In this document: positions 1-8,830 of the stretch, in pieces | How the letters are laid out: each line of letters opens with the position of its first letter | How positions within the stretch are numbered: the stretch's first letter is position 1 | From: Pseudomonas versuta | Lineage (GTDB): Bacteria; Pseudomonadota; Gammaproteobacteria; Pseudomonadales; Pseudomonadaceae | Assembly: GCF_001294575.1 (NCBI RefSeq) | Contig: NZ_CP012676.1 | Coordinates: 4,606,001 to 4,670,000, forward strand | Reading direction: 5' to 3' | Length of the DNA stretch: 64,000 nt | Position numbers and translations under genes: made by a program | Notes under the pieces: generated by a model | Told to the model about the DNA's origin: nothing | Database searches by the model: none | Seen by the model: the letters and a program-made list of their open reading frames with translations, nothing else

Positions 1-1004
1 TTGGCCGCCACCTCGCTGGCCAGAATGTTTTTGCCCCACAACTCGACGGGCGAACCGAGGCCGGCTTGCGGCACATCGGTGAGGTCAATGCACAGCATGT
101 CCATCGACACTCGCCCCAGTAACTGGGTGCGTACGCCGGCCACCAGGACCGGAGTGCCGGTGGGTGCCTGACGCGGGTAGCCATCGGCATAACCCATGGC
201 CACTACGCCGATGCGCATCGGTCTGGTTGTGATGAACCTGGCGCCGTAGCCCACAGGTTCGCCTGCCGGCAACTCGCGTACGCAAATGACCTTGGACTCC
301 AGGGTCATCACCGGCTGCAGGCGTGAGGCGTGGGGGTGGGCTTCTTCAAACGGGGTTGCCCCGTACAGCATGAGCCCCGGGCGTACCCAGTCGCTTGGGG
401 TTGTCGGCCAGCCAAGGATCGACGGCGAGTTGCGCAGGCTGACCTCGGCAGACAAGTCCGCGCGGGCAGACTGGAACACGGCCAACTGCTCTTCACTGCG
501 GATGCAGTCCAGTTCATCGGCGCGGGCGAAGTGGCTCATCAGCACGATTTTCGCCACTTTGCCGCTGGCTTGAAGGCGCTGGTAGGCCGCTTTGTAATCA
601 CTTGGGTGCAGACCGACGCGGTGCATGCCGCTGTCGAGTTTTAACCACACCTGAATCGGTTTGGCGAATGCGGTCTGCTCGATCGCGTCGAGTTGCCACA
701 GCGAATGCACCACACACCAGAAGTCGTTCTCGACGATCAGCGGCAGTTCATCGGCTTCAAAAAAACCTTCAAGCAGCAGGACCGGGGCGCGAATACCGGC
801 GGCCCGCAGTTCCAGTGCTTCTTCGATGCAGGCAACCGCAAAGCCATCGGCTTCAGCCTCCAGGGCCCGGGCGCAGCGAACGGCACCGTGGCCGTAGGCG
901 TCGGCCTTGATCACGGCGAGGGCTTTGGCCCCCGTTACTTCACGGGCCAGTTGGTAGTTATGACGCAGGGCTTGAAGGTCGATCAGGGCACGGGCTGGAC
1001 GCAT
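1..1004 (-). CDS. dadX: Alanine racemase, catabolic type (3' end outside window)
   Basis: PLP-dependent alanine racemase that converts L-alanine to D-alanine for oxidation by DadA and can also feed peptidoglycan synthesis. The frame is open from an ATG at 1004 to the window edge (334 codons; the family is about 357 aa), so only the last residues are missing. The PLP-binding lysine lies in [11 protein letters not shown] (Lys33). The fold-type III barrel sequence continues through MSHFARAD and PGLMLYGA, and the second catalytic base region GYGARF is present. It lies 100 bases downstream of the ridA-like gene in the dadA-ridA-dadX order typical of Pseudomonas, which favours DadX over the biosynthetic Alr. 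Expression is probably driven from the dadA promoter under Lrp. Confidence 0.93.
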   Translation of the reverse strand, partial: MRPARALIDLQALRHNYQLAREVTGAKALAVIKADAYGHGAVRCARALEAEADGFAVACIEEALELRAAGIRAPVLLLEGFFEADELPLIVENDFWCVVHSLWQLDAIEQTAFAKPIQVWLKLDSGMHRVGLHPSDYKAAYQRLQASGKVAKIVLMSHFARADELDCIRSEEQLAVFQSARADLSAEVSLRNSPSILGWPTTPSDWVRPGLMLYGATPFEEAHPHASRLQPVMTLESKVICVRELPAGEPVGYGARFITTRPMRIGVVAMGYADGYPRQAPTGTPVLVAGVRTQLLGRVSMDMLCIDLTDVPQAGLGSPVELWGKNILASEVAA

Positions 1005-1104
1005 GGCGGCGGGCTTCTAACGGCTGTTGAATAAAAAACCGGCGCCAACCTGTGGCTTGACCACACGCGGCACCGGAAGAGGGACTTTTATGACATCAAG
1101 GGTG

Positions 1105-1458
1105 TTATGGCAGGGCCGCGATAACGGACAGTTCCACCAGAATTTCCGGTTCGCACAGCTTGGCTTCGACCGTTGCGCGTGCAGGCTGTACGCCTTTAGG
1201 CAGCCACTCGTCCCAAGCACTGTTCATGCCGGCAAAGTCGGCGTCGATGTCTTTGAGATAGATGGTGACCGACAGGATGTGGCTTTTGTCGGTGCCGGCC
1301 AGGTCCAGCAGGTGCTCGATATTCTTCAGGGTTTCGCGAGTTTGTTGCTCAACCCCGGCGTTCATGTCATTGCCGACTTGCCCGGACAGGTAAACAGTAC
1401 CGTTGTGAGCCACGATCTGGCTCATGCGTTCATTGGTGAGCTGGCGCTGGATTGCCAT
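1105..1458 (-). CDS. RidA family protein of the dad operon
   Basis: Small enamine/imine deaminase-family protein, 117 aa from the ATG at 1458. That start is chosen because AGGAG lies just upstream of it, while an earlier in-frame ATG at 1500 lies deep inside dadA. Family residues are visible: Arg94 in [10 protein letters not shown] and Glu109 near the C-terminus match the substrate-binding Arg and Glu of archetypal RidA. It overlaps the end of dadA by 29 bases, so translation is probably coupled. RidA proteins hydrolyse reactive 2-aminoacrylate or imino acids. Beside a D-alanine dehydrogenase the likely job is hydrolysing the imino acid released by DadA; that substrate assignment is inference. 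It differs clearly from the second RidA at 27101. Confidence 0.88.
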   Translation of the reverse strand: MAIQRQLTNERMSQIVAHNGTVYLSGQVGNDMNAGVEQQTRETLKNIEHLLDLAGTDKSHILSVTIYLKDIDADFAGMNSAWDEWLPKGVQPARATVEAKLCEPEILVELSVIAALP

Positions 1459-2731
1459 GTTTAGCAGTCTCCTGGTGGTTTCCGTAACGGGAAATATCAA
1501 GGCCTTCGGCGCTGATCTGTGGGGTCTTTTTGGCCATCACGTCAGCGAGGAAGCGACCGGAGCCGCAGGCCATGGTCCAGCCGAGTGTGCCATGACCGGT
1601 ATTCAGGAACAGGTTTTTAAATGGCGTTGCGCCCACGATCGGCGTGCCGTCCGGGGTGGTCGGGCGCAGGCCGGTCCAGAAACTTGCCTGGCTCAAATCG
1701 CCGCCACGAGGATAAAGATCATTGACGATCATCTCCAGGGTTTCGCGTCGACGAGGATTGAGCGACAGGTCAAAACCGGCAATCTCGGCCATGCCGCCGA
1801 CGCGGATACGGTTGTCGAAACGGGTGATGGCAACCTTGTAGGTCTCATCAAGAATGGTCGAGGTTGGCGCCATGGCCGGATCGGTGATCGGGATGGTCAG
1901 CGAGTAGCCTTTGAGCGGGTAAACCGGGGCCTTGATGCCCAGCGGTTTGAGCATTTGTGGTGAGTAGCTGCCCAGGGCCAGTACGTAGCGGTCGGCGGTT
2001 TCGAGCTTGCCGTCGATCATCACGCCATTGATGCGATCGCCCGCGTAGTCCAGGTGCTGTATATCCTGACCGAAGCGGAATTCAACACCCAGGTTTTTGG
2101 CCATTTCAGCCAGGCGGGTGGTGAACATCTGACAGTCACCAGTCTGGTCATTGGGCAGGCGCAGGGCGCCGGCCAGAATGTCAGTGACGCCGGCCAGTGC
2201 CGGCTCAACCCGGGCGATACCCGCGCGGTCGAGCAGCTCGTAAGGCACACCGGACTCCTTGAGTACGGCGATATCTTTGGCTGCGCCGTCCAGTTGAGCC
2301 TGGGTACGGAACAATTGAGTGGTACCGAGGTTGCGGGCCTCGTAGGCAATACCGGTTTCGGCGCGCAGTTCATCGAGGCAGTCGCGGCTGTACTCGGACA
2401 GGCGCACCATGCGCTCCTTGTTCACCGCGTAGCGGCTGGCGGTGCAGTTGCGCAGCATCTGCGCCATCCACAGGTACTGGTCGATATTGGTGGTGGCCTT
2501 GATCGCCAGGGGCGCGTGGCGCTCCAGCAACCATTTGATCGCCTTGAGCGGGACGCCCGGCGCGGCCCATGGCGAGGCATAGCCCGGGGAGACCTGGCCG
2601 GCGTTGGCAAAGCTGGTTTCCATCGCAACGGCTGGCTGACGGTCTACGACAACCACATCGAAACCGGCTCGGGCCAGATAATAGGCGCTGGCAGTACCAA
2701 TAACGCCGCCACCCAATACCATAACTCGCAT
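1430..2731 (-). CDS. dadA: D-amino acid dehydrogenase small subunit
   Basis: FAD-dependent, membrane-associated dehydrogenase that oxidises D-alanine and other D-amino acids to 2-oxo acids and passes electrons to the respiratory chain. From the ATG at 2731 it is 433 aa, the usual length. An upstream in-frame ATG at 2776 is unlikely because the dinucleotide fold begins immediately after the later start ([15 protein letters not shown], GxGxxG about residues 6-11). The C-terminal FAD-contact region [15 protein letters not shown] and [16 protein letters not shown] is intact. First gene of dadA-ridA-dadX, divergent from lrp, with which it shares a 156-base promoter region; Lrp-type activation by alanine is the known Pseudomonas arrangement. 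Confidence 0.95.
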   Translation of the reverse strand: MRVMVLGGGVIGTASAYYLARAGFDVVVVDRQPAVAMETSFANAGQVSPGYASPWAAPGVPLKAIKWLLERHAPLAIKATTNIDQYLWMAQMLRNCTASRYAVNKERMVRLSEYSRDCLDELRAETGIAYEARNLGTTQLFRTQAQLDGAAKDIAVLKESGVPYELLDRAGIARVEPALAGVTDILAGALRLPNDQTGDCQMFTTRLAEMAKNLGVEFRFGQDIQHLDYAGDRINGVMIDGKLETADRYVLALGSYSPQMLKPLGIKAPVYPLKGYSLTIPITDPAMAPTSTILDETYKVAITRFDNRIRVGGMAEIAGFDLSLNPRRRETLEMIVNDLYPRGGDLSQASFWTGLRPTTPDGTPIVGATPFKNLFLNTGHGTLGWTMACGSGRFLADVMAKKTPQISAEGLDISRYGNHQETAKHGNPAPAHQ

Positions 2732-2887
2732 ATTTATTTCCCTCATCGCGGCCAGCCGCAGACGTTTATTGTTCAAAGCGAAGATGAGCGCAGTATAAGA
2801 AGCATTTGCCAGTGGATTTCACTGTATAAAAAGCTATATTTGGCGACAATTCTCGGCCAAAACGCTTTTTACAAAGGAGAATCTCCT
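2732..2887. promoter_or_regulatory. dadA / lrp divergent promoter region with a dyad
   Basis: Intergenic region between the divergent dadA and lrp genes. It is AT-rich for the window and contains the inverted repeat TTTGGC (2839-2844) - 11 bases - GCCAAA (2856-2861), with an AT-rich centre. Lrp-family proteins bind AT-centred dyads and the lrp gene starts 26 bases further on, so this is a plausible autoregulatory or dad-operon site. No perfect match to the E. coli Lrp consensus was recognised. Confidence 0.4.
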
Positions 2888-3376
2888 ATGCGTACAAATC
2901 ATCAGACAAAGCGTGAACTGGACAAGATCGATCGCAACATTTTGCGCATCCTGCAGGCCGATGGCCGGATCTCGTTTACCGAGCTTGGAGAGAAGGTAGG
3001 GCTGTCGACCACACCCTGTACCGAGCGGGTACGCAGGCTGGAACGCGAAGGGATCATCATGGGCTACAACGCCCGGCTCAACCCGCAGCATTTGCAGGGC
3101 AGTTTGCTGGTGTTTGTCGAAATCAGCCTCGACTACAAGTCAGGGGATACTTTTGAAGAATTCCGCCGTGCAGTGCTGAAACTGCCTCATGTACTGGAGT
3201 GCCATCTGGTCTCGGGGGACTTCGACTATCTGGTCAAGGCGCGGATCAGCGAGATGGCCTCTTACCGCAAACTGCTGGGCGATATCTTGCTCAAACTGCC
3301 CCACGTACGTGAGTCCAAGAGCTATATCGTGATGGAAGAAGTGAAAGAGAGCCTGAATTTGCCGATCCCGGATTGA
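2888..3376 (+). CDS. lrp: Lrp/AsnC-family regulator of the dad operon
   Basis: Transcription regulator of 162 aa, the length of Pseudomonas Lrp (also called DadR). The N-terminal helix-turn-helix spans roughly residues 25-55 (ISFTELGEKVGLSTTPCTERV) and is followed by a RAM ligand-binding domain with conserved HVLECHLVSGDFDYLVKAR. The ATG at 2888 is preceded by AAAGGAG, so the longer upstream reading frame is discarded. It is divergent from dadA; in the family it senses L-alanine and activates the dad genes, and this gene arrangement supports that role. Its 3' end faces the YkgJ-type gene across a REP palindrome. Confidence 0.94.
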   Translation: MRTNHQTKRELDKIDRNILRILQADGRISFTELGEKVGLSTTPCTERVRRLEREGIIMGYNARLNPQHLQGSLLVFVEISLDYKSGDTFEEFRRAVLKLPHVLECHLVSGDFDYLVKARISEMASYRKLLGDILLKLPHVRESKSYIVMEEVKESLNLPIPD

Positions 3377-3385
3377 CCCCGTGAC

Positions 3386-3433
3386 CTGTAGGAGCGAGCT
3401 TTTAACCGCTCGCGAGCAAGCTCGTTCCTACAG
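3386..3433. repeat. REP-type palindrome (short loop)
   Basis: Inverted repeat with arms CTGTAGGAGCGAGC and GCTCGTTCCTACAG, in the convergent gap between lrp and the YkgJ-type gene. It belongs to the main class seen repeatedly in this window (core GTAGGAGCGAGC with GCTCGCGAGC inside). It can fold into a long hairpin in either transcript. Confidence 0.9.
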
Positions 3434-3446
3434 AGGCCGGGAGGTT

Positions 3447-3800
3447 CTAGACCAGCACCTGGCGCGTACTGGCGATGTATTCATGTACCAGCTTCTCGGC
3501 CGAGGGATGGATCATTTCCACAGGGCGGCGGCCATTGGGGCACGGCAAGGTCGGGGTAGTGCCGAACAGACGGCAGATCAGCGGGCGCTCTTCATACACG
3601 GTGCAGCCATTGGGGCCCAGGTGTACGCAGTTCAGCTCGTCCATGGCCGCCTCTTGCTCGGCCGCGGTCTTGCGCGGCAGGCGGGCCATTTCTTCAGATG
3701 AGGTGGTCACAGGCCCGCAGCAGTCATGGCAGCCCGGAACGCATTCGAACGAGGGGATTTGCTGCCTGAGAAAGCGAATTTTGTGACTGTTGCAGCTCAT
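3447..3800 (-). CDS. YkgJ family cysteine-cluster protein
   Basis: Small protein of 117 aa with the Cys spacing of the YkgJ/UPF0153 putative zinc- or iron-chelating family. The cysteines fall in PGCHDCCGP (about residues 23-31), CVHLGPNGCTVYEERPLICR and LPCPNGR. No signal peptide or membrane segment is visible, so it is cytosolic. The biochemical role of the family is not firmly established; metal binding is inferred from the cysteines. It stands alone, convergent with lrp and divergent from the oxidoreductase at 3948. Confidence 0.85.
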   Translation of the reverse strand: MSCNSHKIRFLRQQIPSFECVPGCHDCCGPVTTSSEEMARLPRKTAAEQEAAMDELNCVHLGPNGCTVYEERPLICRLFGTTPTLPCPNGRRPVEMIHPSAEKLVHEYIASTRQVLV

Positions 3801-3947
3801 CTAAGGCTTACCGGATTTGAAAAGGCCACTGAGTCTGCCCGAAAAGCCTCAGTCTAGACAGGGCCGTCGGGCTGTTCTTGCCCCGCGGGAATGGCCGGGC
3901 TTATGCTCCGTCAAATTTTTCTAACATGAATAATCAGGATTAAGCAC

Positions 3948-5249
3948 ATGAGCGCCCCGGATCAGCGCAGCCAGCACACCGCTTCTTATTACGCCGCCAG
4001 CAGTCTGCCGCAGCCCGATCATCCGGTGCTGCAAGGTGAGCATGTGGCTGATGTGTGCGTGGTGGGCGGTGGTTTTTCCGGCCTGAACACAGCGCTGGAG
4101 CTGTTCGAGCGCGGCATGAGCGTGATTGTGCTCGAAGCGCACAAGATCGGCTGGGGCGCCAGCGGGCGCAATGGCGGGCAACTGATTCGCGGCGTCGGCC
4201 ACGGGCTTGAGCAGTTTGAAGGGATCATCGGCAAAGACGGTGTGCGGCAAATGAAGTTGATGGGCCTTGAGGCGGTGGAAATCGTCCGCCAGCGGGTCGA
4301 GCGCTACAACATTGCCTGCGACCTGACCTGGGGTTATTGCGACCTGGCCAACAAGCCTCGCGACCTGGAAGGTTTTGCCGAAGAAGCCGAAGAATTGCGG
4401 GGCTTGGGATATCGCCACGAAACCCGTTTGCTGCAAGCCAATGAAGTGCGCAGTGTGGTCGGCTCGGACCGATATGTGGGCGGCCTGGTCGACATGGGCT
4501 CGGGTCATTTGCACCCGCTTAACCTGGCGCTGGGTGAAGCCGCTGCCGCGGCGCAATTGGGCGTGAAACTGTTCGAAAACAGCGCGGTAAGCCGGATCGA
4601 TTACGGCCCTGAAGTGCGGGTGCATACGGCTCAGGGATCGGTGCGGGCCAAGAGTCTGGTGCTGGGCTGTAATGCCTATCTCAAGGATCTCAACCCGCAA
4701 CTCAGTGGCAAAGTCCTGCCTGCGGGCAGTTACATCATTGCGACCGAGCCCTTGAGTGAAGCCCAGGCCCACGCTTTACTGCCGCAAAACATGGCGGTAT
4801 GCGATCAGCGTGTGGCGCTGGATTACTACCGGCTTTCGGCGGACCGGCGTTTGCTGTTTGGTGGGGCCTGCCATTACTCAGGTCGCGACCCGCAGGACAT
4901 TGGCGCTTACATGCGGCCGAAGATGCTCGACGTGTTCCCGCATCTGGCCGATGTAAAAATCGATTACCAGTGGGGCGGGATGATTGGCATAGGCGCCAAC
5001 CGCTTGCCGCAGATCGGTCGTCTGCCGGACCAGCCCAACGTGTATTTCGCCCAGGCGTATTCGGGTCATGGGGTGAATGCCACACACCTGGCCGGCAAGC
5101 TGCTGGCCGAGGCTATTAGCGGCCAGCAAAGCCACGGTTTTGACCTGTTCGCCAAAGTCCCGCACATCACCTTTCCGGGCGGCAAGTACCTGCGTTCGCC
5201 GTTGCTGGCGCTGGGCATGTTGTGGCATCGGCTCAAAGAGCTGGGTTAA
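3948..5249 (+). CDS. FAD-dependent amine/gamma-glutamylputrescine-type oxidase
   Basis: DAO-fold flavoprotein of 433 aa. FAD-binding GxGxxG is at VADVCVVGGGFSGLNTA (residues about 28-44), followed by the characteristic WGASGRNGGQ and, near the C-terminus, WGGMIGIGANRLPQIG and AQAYSGHGVNATH. These features match the PuuB/PauB group, which oxidises gamma-glutamylated polyamines to aldehydes. In Pseudomonas such genes often sit near lrp and the aldehyde dehydrogenase KauB, as here; KauB lies about 5 kb downstream. Substrate (gamma-glutamylputrescine or another amine) cannot be told from sequence. Single-gene unit whose end is marked by a REP element. Confidence 0.82.
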   Translation: MSAPDQRSQHTASYYAASSLPQPDHPVLQGEHVADVCVVGGGFSGLNTALELFERGMSVIVLEAHKIGWGASGRNGGQLIRGVGHGLEQFEGIIGKDGVRQMKLMGLEAVEIVRQRVERYNIACDLTWGYCDLANKPRDLEGFAEEAEELRGLGYRHETRLLQANEVRSVVGSDRYVGGLVDMGSGHLHPLNLALGEAAAAAQLGVKLFENSAVSRIDYGPEVRVHTAQGSVRAKSLVLGCNAYLKDLNPQLSGKVLPAGSYIIATEPLSEAQAHALLPQNMAVCDQRVALDYYRLSADRRLLFGGACHYSGRDPQDIGAYMRPKMLDVFPHLADVKIDYQWGGMIGIGANRLPQIGRLPDQPNVYFAQAYSGHGVNATHLAGKLLAEAISGQQSHGFDLFAKVPHITFPGGKYLRSPLLALGMLWHRLKELG

Positions 5250-5258
5250 CCCATCCCC

Positions 5259-5322
5259 CTGCAGGAACGAGCTTGCTCGCGAGCTGTTCGCAAAAGATCG
5301 CGAGCAAGCTCGCTCCTGCAGG
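5259..5322. repeat. REP-type palindrome
   Basis: Imperfect inverted repeat with left arm CTGCAGGAACGAGCTTGCTC and right arm GAGCAAGCTCGCTCCTGCAG, separated by a short loop. It fills the convergent gap between the FAD oxidase and the DUF1127 gene. Confidence 0.92.
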
Positions 5323-5327
5323 TTCGG

Positions 5328-5561
5328 TCAAGAGCGCCAGAACGGTTTACAGCCTTCGCGCCGGGCCAGCTCCGGGCTCAAACCCACGTCCAGTAACTGC
5401 TGTGCATCCAGCCTGAGCAGGGCCCGGCGGGTACGTGAACGGTGAAAGAACAGGCCCCAGCGGCTTAATGCGGCAGGTGAGCTGGCGACCTGGAAAGATT
5501 CGTGCTCTGCCTGTAATTGCGGGCCGTGTAACGTCAGACGCACATCGCTCAAACCATTCAT
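5328..5561 (-). CDS. DUF1127 domain-containing small protein
   Basis: 77-aa arginine-rich protein ending in the DUF1127 signature (RRALLRLDAQQLLDVGLSPELARRE, then PFWR at the C-terminus). An AAGGAG ribosome site precedes the ATG at 5561. DUF1127 proteins are small cytosolic proteins; in alphaproteobacteria some bind RNA and affect phosphate or carbon metabolism, while Pseudomonas members are mostly uncharacterised. It is divergent from the MocR regulator at 5731, an arrangement in which the regulator often controls the facing gene, so it may be the MocR target. That link is inference. Confidence 0.85.
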   Translation of the reverse strand: MNGLSDVRLTLHGPQLQAEHESFQVASSPAALSRWGLFFHRSRTRRALLRLDAQQLLDVGLSPELARREGCKPFWRS

Positions 5562-5730
5562 CAGGCAGCTCCTTTTGACTCAATTGCTATGAGTCAGCAT
5601 GATGGGCTTGCGCTTAAAACCATGACAGATTCAGCAAACTGTTTTTATATGCATACAGATTCGCCTTTTTAGACGCTGAATCCCCGGTTTATGCCTCATC
5701 TGTACTGGTCACTCTTTCGAGAATCCTGCC
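5562..5730. promoter_or_regulatory. Divergent promoter region with direct repeats (candidate MocR operator)
   Basis: The octamer ACAGATTC occurs twice in the same orientation, at 5625-5632 and 5655-5662, exactly 30 bases apart. The copies are preceded by CATG and CAT respectively. MocR/GabR-type regulators are known to bind spaced direct repeats, and the regulator gene starts 68 bases downstream. The sites lie between it and the divergent DUF1127 gene. Confidence 0.45.
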
Positions 5731-7167
5731 ATGACCCTTTATCTCAATCTTGCCGAGCTGCTCGGTACGCGCATCGAACAGGGCTTTTATCGCCCCGGTG
5801 ACCGCTTGCCTTCGGTGCGGGCATTAAGCGCCGAACACGGTGTGAGCCTGAGCACGGTGCAGCAGGCGTACAGGTTGCTGGAGGATAACGGCCTGGCGTC
5901 GCCCCGCCCCAAGTCCGGGTACTTTGTGCCCATGGAGCGCGAATTGCCGGCCTTGCCGGGCATGGGCAAACCCGCCCAGCGGCCTGTGGAAATTTCCCAG
6001 TGGGAGCAGGTGCTGGAACTGGTGCGTTCGGTGCCGCAAAAGGATGTGATACAGCTGGGGCGCGGGATGCCGGACGTTACGACGCCGACCATCAAGCCGC
6101 TGTTGCGCAGCCTGGCACAAATCAGCCGCCGCCTGGACTTGCCCGGCCTGTATTACGACAACGTTTACGGCGTGCTGGCCCTGCGCGAGCAACTGGCGCG
6201 CCTGCTGCTCGATTCGGGCTGTCAGTTGAGCCCCGACGAGCTGGTGATCACCACCGGCTGCCATGAAGCCCTGTCGTGCAGCATTCGGGCGGTGTGCGAG
6301 CCGGGCGACATTGTGGCGGTCGACTCACCGAGTTTTCACGGCGCGATGCAAACCCTCAAGGGGCTGGGCATGAAGGCGCTGGAGATCCCCACCGACCCGC
6401 TGACCGGCATCAGTCTGGATGCGCTGGAGCTGGCGCTGGAGCAGTGGCCGATCAAGGCGATACAGATCACCCCCAGTTGCAACAATCCGCTGGGCTACAT
6501 CATGCCCGAGGCGCGAAAACGGGCATTGGTGTCACTGGCACAGCGCTTTGATGTGGCCATTATCGAAGATGATGTCTATGGCGAGCTGGCCTACACCTAC
6601 CCTCGCCCGCGCACGATCAAGTCGTTTGACGATGATGGTCGGGTTTTGTTGTGCAGCTCGTTTTCCAAGACGCTGGCACCCGGCCTGCGGGTCGGCTGGG
6701 TCGCGCCGGGGCGATATCTGGAGCGGGTGCTGCACATGAAGTACATCTCCACCGGCTCCACCGCGCCGCAGCCGCAACTGGCCGTTGCCGACTTTTTGAA
6801 AAACGGCCATTTCGAGCCGCATCTGCGCAGAATGCGCATGCAATATCAGCGTAACCGCGATTTGATGCTGGGTTGGATCAGCCGCTACTTTCCGCCCGGC
6901 ACCCGCGCCAGCCGGCCCCAGGGCAGCTTTATGCTGTGGCTTGAACTGCCGGAGGGGTTTGATAGCTTGCGTCTCAATCGCGCGTTGCTTGAGCAGGGGG
7001 TGCAGATCGCGGTGGGCAGTATTTTTTCGGCTTCGGGCAAATACCGTAATTGCTTGCGCATGAACTACGCTGCCAAACCAACGCTGCAGGTTGAAGAGGC
7101 CGTGCGCAAGGTCGGTGAAGCAGCCAGCAAATTGTTGGCCAGTGCAGCCGCTCACGCGGTCAGTTGA
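5731..7167 (+). CDS. MocR-family (GntR-aminotransferase fusion) transcriptional regulator
   Basis: 478-aa fusion of an N-terminal GntR winged helix (residues about 5-70; RPGDRLPSVRALSAEHGVSLSTVQQAYRLLEDNGL) and a fold-type I aminotransferase domain (about 110-470). PLP-site features are present: ITPSCNNPLGYIMP, the aspartate region IIEDDVYGELAY, and the lysine in SSFSKTLAPGLRVGW (about residue 313). Family members use PLP or PLP-amino acid adducts as effectors. It is divergent from a DUF1127 gene, and its stop codon overlaps the TTG start of the phospholipase D-like gene, so the two are probably co-translated. The regulated pathway is unknown; pyridoxal or amine metabolism is possible given the neighbours. 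Confidence 0.9.
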   Translation: MTLYLNLAELLGTRIEQGFYRPGDRLPSVRALSAEHGVSLSTVQQAYRLLEDNGLASPRPKSGYFVPMERELPALPGMGKPAQRPVEISQWEQVLELVRSVPQKDVIQLGRGMPDVTTPTIKPLLRSLAQISRRLDLPGLYYDNVYGVLALREQLARLLLDSGCQLSPDELVITTGCHEALSCSIRAVCEPGDIVAVDSPSFHGAMQTLKGLGMKALEIPTDPLTGISLDALELALEQWPIKAIQITPSCNNPLGYIMPEARKRALVSLAQRFDVAIIEDDVYGELAYTYPRPRTIKSFDDDGRVLLCSSFSKTLAPGLRVGWVAPGRYLERVLHMKYISTGSTAPQPQLAVADFLKNGHFEPHLRRMRMQYQRNRDLMLGWISRYFPPGTRASRPQGSFMLWLELPEGFDSLRLNRALLEQGVQIAVGSIFSASGKYRNCLRMNYAAKPTLQVEEAVRKVGEAASKLLASAAAHAVS

Positions 7168-8732
7168 ACGGGGCGCCCACGTTGAAATCACTCTGCATGT
7201 TGTTTTTCGCGCTGTTGCTGGGAGGCTGTAGCACTTTGGACGCACCTCGAGAGCCGAGTCAGGCTACACCAGCCATTGAGTCATCCTTTGGCCGTTCGAT
7301 CATGGCTCAGGCCGCGCCCTACCAGGGGCGCTCGGGGTTTCGTTTATTGCCCAACAGCGGCGAAGCGTTCCGGGCCCGGGCAGAGCTGATCCGCAATGCG
7401 CAAAGCAGCCTGGACCTGCAGTACTACATCGTTCACGACGGGCTGAGCACGCGGATGCTGGTCGATGAGTTGCTCAAGGCTGCCGATCGCGGGGTGCGGG
7501 TAAGAATCCTGCTCGACGACACGGCCAGCGATGGCCTGGACGATATTCTGGCCACCCTGGCAGCCCATCCCAATATTCAGATCCGCTTGTTCAACCCGCT
7601 GCAATTGGGGCGGGGTACGGGTGTGACCCGGGCGGTGGGACGGCTATTCAATCTTTCGCGCCAGCACCGGCGTATGCACAACAAGCTGTGGGTGGCCGAT
7701 AACAGCGTGGCAATTGTCGGCGGGCGTAATTTGGGCGATGAGTATTTCGATGCCCAGCCGGACCTGAATTTCACTGACATCGACCTGCTCTGCGTGGGGC
7801 CGGTGGCGCAGCAGCTGGGGTACAGCTTCGATCAATACTGGAACAGCGCCCTGAGCCAGCCCATTGGTGATTTTGTCTCTGCGCGCCTGTCCAGGGGGGA
7901 GCTGGCCAGGGCGCGTCAAAAGCTCGAGGCGTCTCTCAAACTGGCGCAACAACGTAATAACACGCTGTACCAGCAACTGGCGTCGTATGAAACCAGCCCG
8001 CAGCTGGATACCTGGCGCAAAGAGCTGATCTGGGCCTGGGGTCAGGCATTGTGGGATGCCCCCAGTAAGGTGCTGGCCAAGGACGAACCGGATTCGCATT
8101 TGCTGTTGACCACCCAACTGGCGCCGGAGCTGGCTGGCGTGAACAAAGAGCTGATCCTGGTCTCAGCCTACTTTGTGCCGGGTGAAACCGGGTTGGTGTA
8201 CCTCACGGGCCGCGCGGATGCCGGGGTCGATGTACGTTTATTGACCAACTCCCTGGAGGCCACGGACGTGCCGGCGGTGCACGGCGGCTATGCCCCGTAT
8301 CGCAAGGCGTTGCTGGAGCACGGGGTCAAGCTCTTTGAGCTGCGCCGCCAGCCCGGCAGTAACCCGGGCAGCGGTCCGCACCTGTTCAAACACGGGATGA
8401 GCAGCGATTCGAGCCTGCACAGCAAGGCGATGATTTTTGACGGGCAAAAGTCGTTCATCGGCTCGTTCAATTTTGACCCGCGTTCCGGCTTGTGGAACAC
8501 CGAGGTCGGGGTGCTGGTGGACAGCCCGCAACTGGCGGCCGAGGCTCGCAGGCTGGCGTTGCAAGGCATGTCCCCGGCACTGAGTTACGAGCCGAAACTG
8601 GACCAGGGCAAGATCGTCTGGGTGACCGAGGACAATGGCCGTTTGCATACTCTGAGCCACGAGCCGGGCAATTGGTGGCGCCGGTTAAATGCATGGTTCA
8701 GCAAAAGCGTGGGGCTGGAGAAGATGTTGTAG
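7164..8732 (+). CDS. Phospholipase D family lipoprotein
   Basis: PLD-superfamily protein with two HKD motifs: one around His172 (RRMHNKLWVADNSVAIVGG, followed by NLGDEY) and one around His419 (SLHSKAMIFDGQKSFIGS, followed by FNFDPRS). The N-terminus has a lipoprotein signal ending LLLGGCST. No good ATG precedes the signal. The longest frame starts at TTG 7164, overlapping the stop of the MocR gene; TTG 7182 is the alternative, and the ATG at 7197 would leave too short a signal sequence. Members of this cardiolipin-synthase-like group act on phospholipid head groups or phosphodiesters at the periplasmic face, but the substrate here is unknown. Length 522 aa. Confidence 0.83.
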   Translation: MNGAPTLKSLCMLFFALLLGGCSTLDAPREPSQATPAIESSFGRSIMAQAAPYQGRSGFRLLPNSGEAFRARAELIRNAQSSLDLQYYIVHDGLSTRMLVDELLKAADRGVRVRILLDDTASDGLDDILATLAAHPNIQIRLFNPLQLGRGTGVTRAVGRLFNLSRQHRRMHNKLWVADNSVAIVGGRNLGDEYFDAQPDLNFTDIDLLCVGPVAQQLGYSFDQYWNSALSQPIGDFVSARLSRGELARARQKLEASLKLAQQRNNTLYQQLASYETSPQLDTWRKELIWAWGQALWDAPSKVLAKDEPDSHLLLTTQLAPELAGVNKELILVSAYFVPGETGLVYLTGRADAGVDVRLLTNSLEATDVPAVHGGYAPYRKALLEHGVKLFELRRQPGSNPGSGPHLFKHGMSSDSSLHSKAMIFDGQKSFIGSFNFDPRSGLWNTEVGVLVDSPQLAAEARRLALQGMSPALSYEPKLDQGKIVWVTEDNGRLHTLSHEPGNWWRRLNAWFSKSVGLEKML

Positions 8733-8753
8733 CCACCCTGCCCCTTTGCTCTT

Positions 8754-8820
8754 TAGGAGCGAGCTTGCCTCGCGATGATCAGGTTTGAGCGACTATCGCG
8801 AGGCAAGCTCGCTCCTGCAG
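8754..8820. repeat. REP-type palindrome
   Basis: Inverted repeat with arms TAGGAGCGAGCTTGCCTCGC and GCGAGGCAAGCTCGCTCCTG around a spacer, in the convergent gap between the phospholipase D-like gene and the MFS gene. It carries the variant CCTCGCGA/TCGCGAGG core. Confidence 0.93.
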
Positions 8821-8830
8821 TTTTATAGTT

